Positions 6,481-7,963 of a stretch of 7,963 bases of DNA are shown here, piece after piece (the first letter of the stretch is position 1; each line of letters opens with the position of its first letter). The stretch is from contig JAITDV010000014.1 of NCBI GenBank assembly GCA_031282385.1, positions 1 through 7,963 on the forward strand. Direction: 5' to 3'. The position numbers and the translations under genes were made by a program. A model generated the notes under the pieces. That model saw nothing but the letters and a program-made list of their open reading frames with translations, was not told where the DNA came from and searched no databases. This DNA is from Planctomycetaceae bacterium. GTDB lineage: Bacteria; Planctomycetota; Planctomycetia; Pirellulales; Thermoguttaceae.

Positions 6481-6566
6481 AAATTGCGCGATTCAAGATC
6501 GTAAAAGCCTGCTTTCAAATATGAACAAGCAGGCTGAGGCAGGGAAATTTAAAGTGTGAACATTTT
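6461..6566 (+). repeat. Right arm of ~100-base inverted repeat pair (fprA side)
   Basis: This is the inverted partner of 5762-5863. Relative to fprA it is arranged exactly as the left arm is relative to the coiled-coil gene: 21-base motif, hairpin, then AGGGAAATTTAAAGTGTGAA nearest the gene. Unlike the left side it has only one hairpin unit. Confidence 0.9.
6506..6535 (+). promoter_or_regulatory. Leader hairpin upstream of fprA
   Basis: AGCCTGCTT (6506-6514) pairs perfectly with AAGCAGGCT (6527-6535) across a 12-base loop. The same stem with a different loop occurs in the 5762-5823 repeat, and a base-substituted but still paired version occurs in 5700-5761. This suggests the fold, not just the sequence, is retained. 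It ends 74 bases before the fprA ATG and does not overlap the ribosome site. Confidence 0.5.
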
Positions 6567-6595
6567 AGAATACGAACTGTTTAACAATTTTTCTT

Positions 6596-6602
6596 AAAGG
6601 AG
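6596..6602 (+). promoter_or_regulatory. Ribosome binding site of fprA
   Basis: AAAGGAG ends seven bases before the ATG at 6610. It fixes the start and is the only strong Shine-Dalgarno sequence in the window. Confidence 0.9.
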
Positions 6603-6609
6603 AATAAAA

Positions 6610-7815
6610 ATGATTGCTGAACTGGCAAAAGATATTTTTTGGGTCGGCTATGTTGACTGGAATGTCCGTGACTTTCATAGTTTCGATACATGGCGCGGCG
6701 CAACTTACAACTCATATCTTGTTCGCGATAATAAAACCGCCGTAATCGACGCTGTTAAAGCTCCTTACGTGGACAATTTAATTAAAAACATAGCCGCTTA
6801 TACGGAACTTGACAAAGTTAATTACGTAATTTGCAACCACGCAGAACCAGATCATGCCGGCGGAATCGGTGAACTGTTGCGAAACTTGCCTAACGCGACT
6901 CTATTATGTAACGCAAAATGCCGTGAAGCATTAGCCGGATACTTCAACGATATTGATTCATGGCGAATTCAAATCGTCGCCAACGAAGAAAAAATCTCGC
7001 TCGGAAAACGAAATCTAATGTTCATCAATACTCCAATGGTGCATTGGCCCGAATCAATGTTTACTTATGTTCCCGAAGAAGAATTGCTTTTTTCGATGGA
7101 CGCTTTTGGACAACATATTGCAACAGCGGCACGTTTCGACGACGAATATGATTTGGACGCGGTGTTGCGTGAAGCAAAAAGTTATTACGCAAATATAGTT
7201 ACCCCATACAGCAAACAAGTTCAAACAACTCTTGCCGCCGCGGCAAAAACGCCAATAAAAATAATTGCACCGTCGCACGGTTTGATTTGGCGCACGCATG
7301 TTGCGGATATTGTTGCGGAGTACAAGAATTGGTCGGCTGGCGAATACGCCAAAAAAGTTTTGATAATCTACGACTCAATGTGGGAAAGCACAACACAACT
7401 CGCAAACGAAATACTTAACGGAGTTGTCAGTGTTTCAAGCGAAATTGACGTCAGAATGTTTCACGTCCGCAAAAGTTCTTTAACCGAAATAGCAACAGAA
7501 ATGCTCGACGCAACAAGCGTCGCAATCGGAAGCGCAACCTTAAACATGCAAGTAATGCCGCAAGTTGCAGCAGTGTTGACATATATTCGCGGCTTGAAAT
7601 TTTCGCCTAAATTTGCGGCGGTATTCGGCTCGTATGGTTGGGGCGCACAAGCTGTAGATATTTTAGACCGTTGGGTAAAAGAGTCAGGTTGGACAATAGT
7701 TGCGGAACCGATCAAATCAAAATTCCGACCAACAAAAGAACAAATAGACGCCGCAAAAAACGCCGGTTCAATTCTCGCACAAAAAACAAATAACCCTAAT
7801 CACAAATCGATGTAA
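6610..7815 (+). CDS. fprA: Flavodiiron protein (A-type flavoprotein, oxygen/NO reductase)
   Basis: The 401-residue product has the usual two-domain layout and length of the family, which reduces O2 to water (or NO to N2O) in the cytoplasm of anaerobes. The N-terminal metallo-beta-lactamase-like domain (about 1-247) carries all the expected diiron ligands: HAEPDH (His77, Glu79, Asp81), His145 in MVHWPES, Asp164 in SMDAFG and His223 in PSHGLIW. The flavodoxin-like domain (about 249-395) starts VLIIYDSMWESTTQLA, with the FMN phosphate loop at 255-261, and has FGSYGWGAQAV near 339-349. No rubredoxin or flavin-reductase domain is fused at the C-terminus, so it needs an external electron donor, typically rubredoxin in this family; none is encoded here. 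It is a single gene, divergent from the rest, with its own leader and followed at once by the GC-rich repeat. Confidence 0.96.
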   Translation: MIAELAKDIFWVGYVDWNVRDFHSFDTWRGATYNSYLVRDNKTAVIDAVKAPYVDNLIKNIAAYTELDKVNYVICNHAEPDHAGGIGELLRNLPNATLLCNAKCREALAGYFNDIDSWRIQIVANEEKISLGKRNLMFINTPMVHWPESMFTYVPEEELLFSMDAFGQHIATAARFDDEYDLDAVLREAKSYYANIVTPYSKQVQTTLAAAAKTPIKIIAPSHGLIWRTHVADIVAEYKNWSAGEYAKKVLIIYDSMWESTTQLANEILNGVVSVSSEIDVRMFHVRKSSLTEIATEMLDATSVAIGSATLNMQVMPQVAAVLTYIRGLKFSPKFAAVFGSYGWGAQAVDILDRWVKESGWTIVAEPIKSKFRPTKEQIDAAKNAGSILAQKTNNPNHKSM

Positions 7816-7819
7816 ATAA

Positions 7820-7963
7820 TAGACCTTTTCGATAACCTGTAGGAAACCACCCCTGCCCCCTCCGAAGGAGAGGAATTATTCGCCTCTCTCGGAGGCATCT
7901 TCTTATTCCCCTCCTTCGGAGGGGCTAGGGGTGGTCTCGGAGGAGTTAAAGGCGGTTTTTCGT
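7820..7963 (+). repeat. GC-rich palindromic repeat, copy 2 (3' of fprA)
   Basis: This is the inverted counterpart of 39-209, starting four bases after the fprA stop codon. It lacks one hairpin unit present in copy 1. The match continues right to the window edge (base 7963 pairs with base 39), so the full element may extend further. Internal mismatches relative to copy 1 show that the two copies are not recent identical duplicates. Confidence 0.9.
7843..7938 (+). terminator. Long palindrome, possible 3' end structure of fprA
   Basis: Arms 7843-7876 and 7905-7938 are 34-base inverted repeats with about four mismatches, enclosing a GCCTC/GAGGC hairpin (7882-7896). A T5 run follows at 7956-7960, about 18 bases after the stem. 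The distance is too great for a textbook intrinsic terminator, so termination or 3' end protection is an inference from position and fold. Confidence 0.35.

Larger units (their letters stand above)
5591..6609. other. Divergent intergenic region between the coiled-coil gene and fprA
   Basis: About 1 kb separates the two divergent starts. From left to right it holds the leader of the coiled-coil gene (5591-5699), a tandem pair of 62-base repeats (5700-5823), two copies of a 21-base motif (5839-5899), about 300 AT-rich bases in which I recognise nothing (5900-6202), a possible short ORF (6203-6340), promoter-like sequences (6351-6378 and 6453-6480) and an inverted repeat copy with a hairpin next to fprA. 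No tRNA-like cloverleaf or known riboswitch core was recognised. Confidence 0.8.

Noticed and set aside
6506..6609. Known riboswitch or T-box ahead of fprA
   Set aside because: Only one simple hairpin is visible, with no conserved core that I recognise; its recurrence in other repeat copies argues for a repeat-borne structure.
7054..7715. Minus-strand frames within fprA
   Set aside because: All lie opposite conserved fprA codons and have no independent support.

Overview
The window most likely comes from an AT-rich, anaerobic, probably gut-associated planctomycete (Pirellulales-like). This rests on remembered family resemblance, not on a search. The ScpB core, the 'PLTxFExYM' condensation-like protein and a segment of the coiled-coil protein read like planctomycetal versions. 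The Rpn-type nuclease is of a kind common in gut anaerobes, and a flavodiiron oxygen reductase fits an oxygen-sensitive lifestyle. Coding sequence is conventional, with TAA/TGA stops and the standard code. No rRNA, tRNA, CRISPR array or complete insertion sequence was seen.

Layout. Four genes run leftward on the minus strand. In order of transcription they are a 660-residue coiled-coil protein (5590 to 3611), an Rpn-family PD-(D/E)XK nuclease with a DUF4351-like tail (3592 to 2606), a condensation-domain-like acyltransferase (2455 to 1088) and scpB (1061 to 261). The gaps are 18, 150 and 26 bases, so these may form one or two transcription units. A roughly 1-kb intergenic region (5591-6609) separates them from a divergent plus-strand gene, fprA (6610-7815), the only gene with a clear Shine-Dalgarno sequence.

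The non-coding DNA is the unusual part. A GC-rich, multiply palindromic repeat lies just beyond the 3' ends of the two outermost genes, scpB (39-209) and fprA (7820-7963). The two copies are inverted relative to each other, so each has the same orientation relative to the gene it follows. A second repeat family, with a 62-base unit, carries a hairpin whose stem bases covary between copies. It occurs as a tandem pair upstream of the coiled-coil gene, as one inverted copy upstream of fprA, and as a degenerate copy abutting the scpB stop codon. The inner copies form ~100-base inverted repeats enclosing about 600 bases that hold a possible 45-codon ORF and several promoter-like sequences.

How the genes work together: ScpB acts in chromosome condensation and segregation, FprA in oxygen or NO detoxification, and Rpn proteins in DNA cleavage and recombination. 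They do not form an obvious pathway. The strongest possible link is the shared repeat-borne leader placed symmetrically in front of the coiled-coil gene and fprA, which could give them related control. I see no clear evidence for a new multi-gene system. The repeat architecture and the coiled-coil protein are the parts most worth following up.
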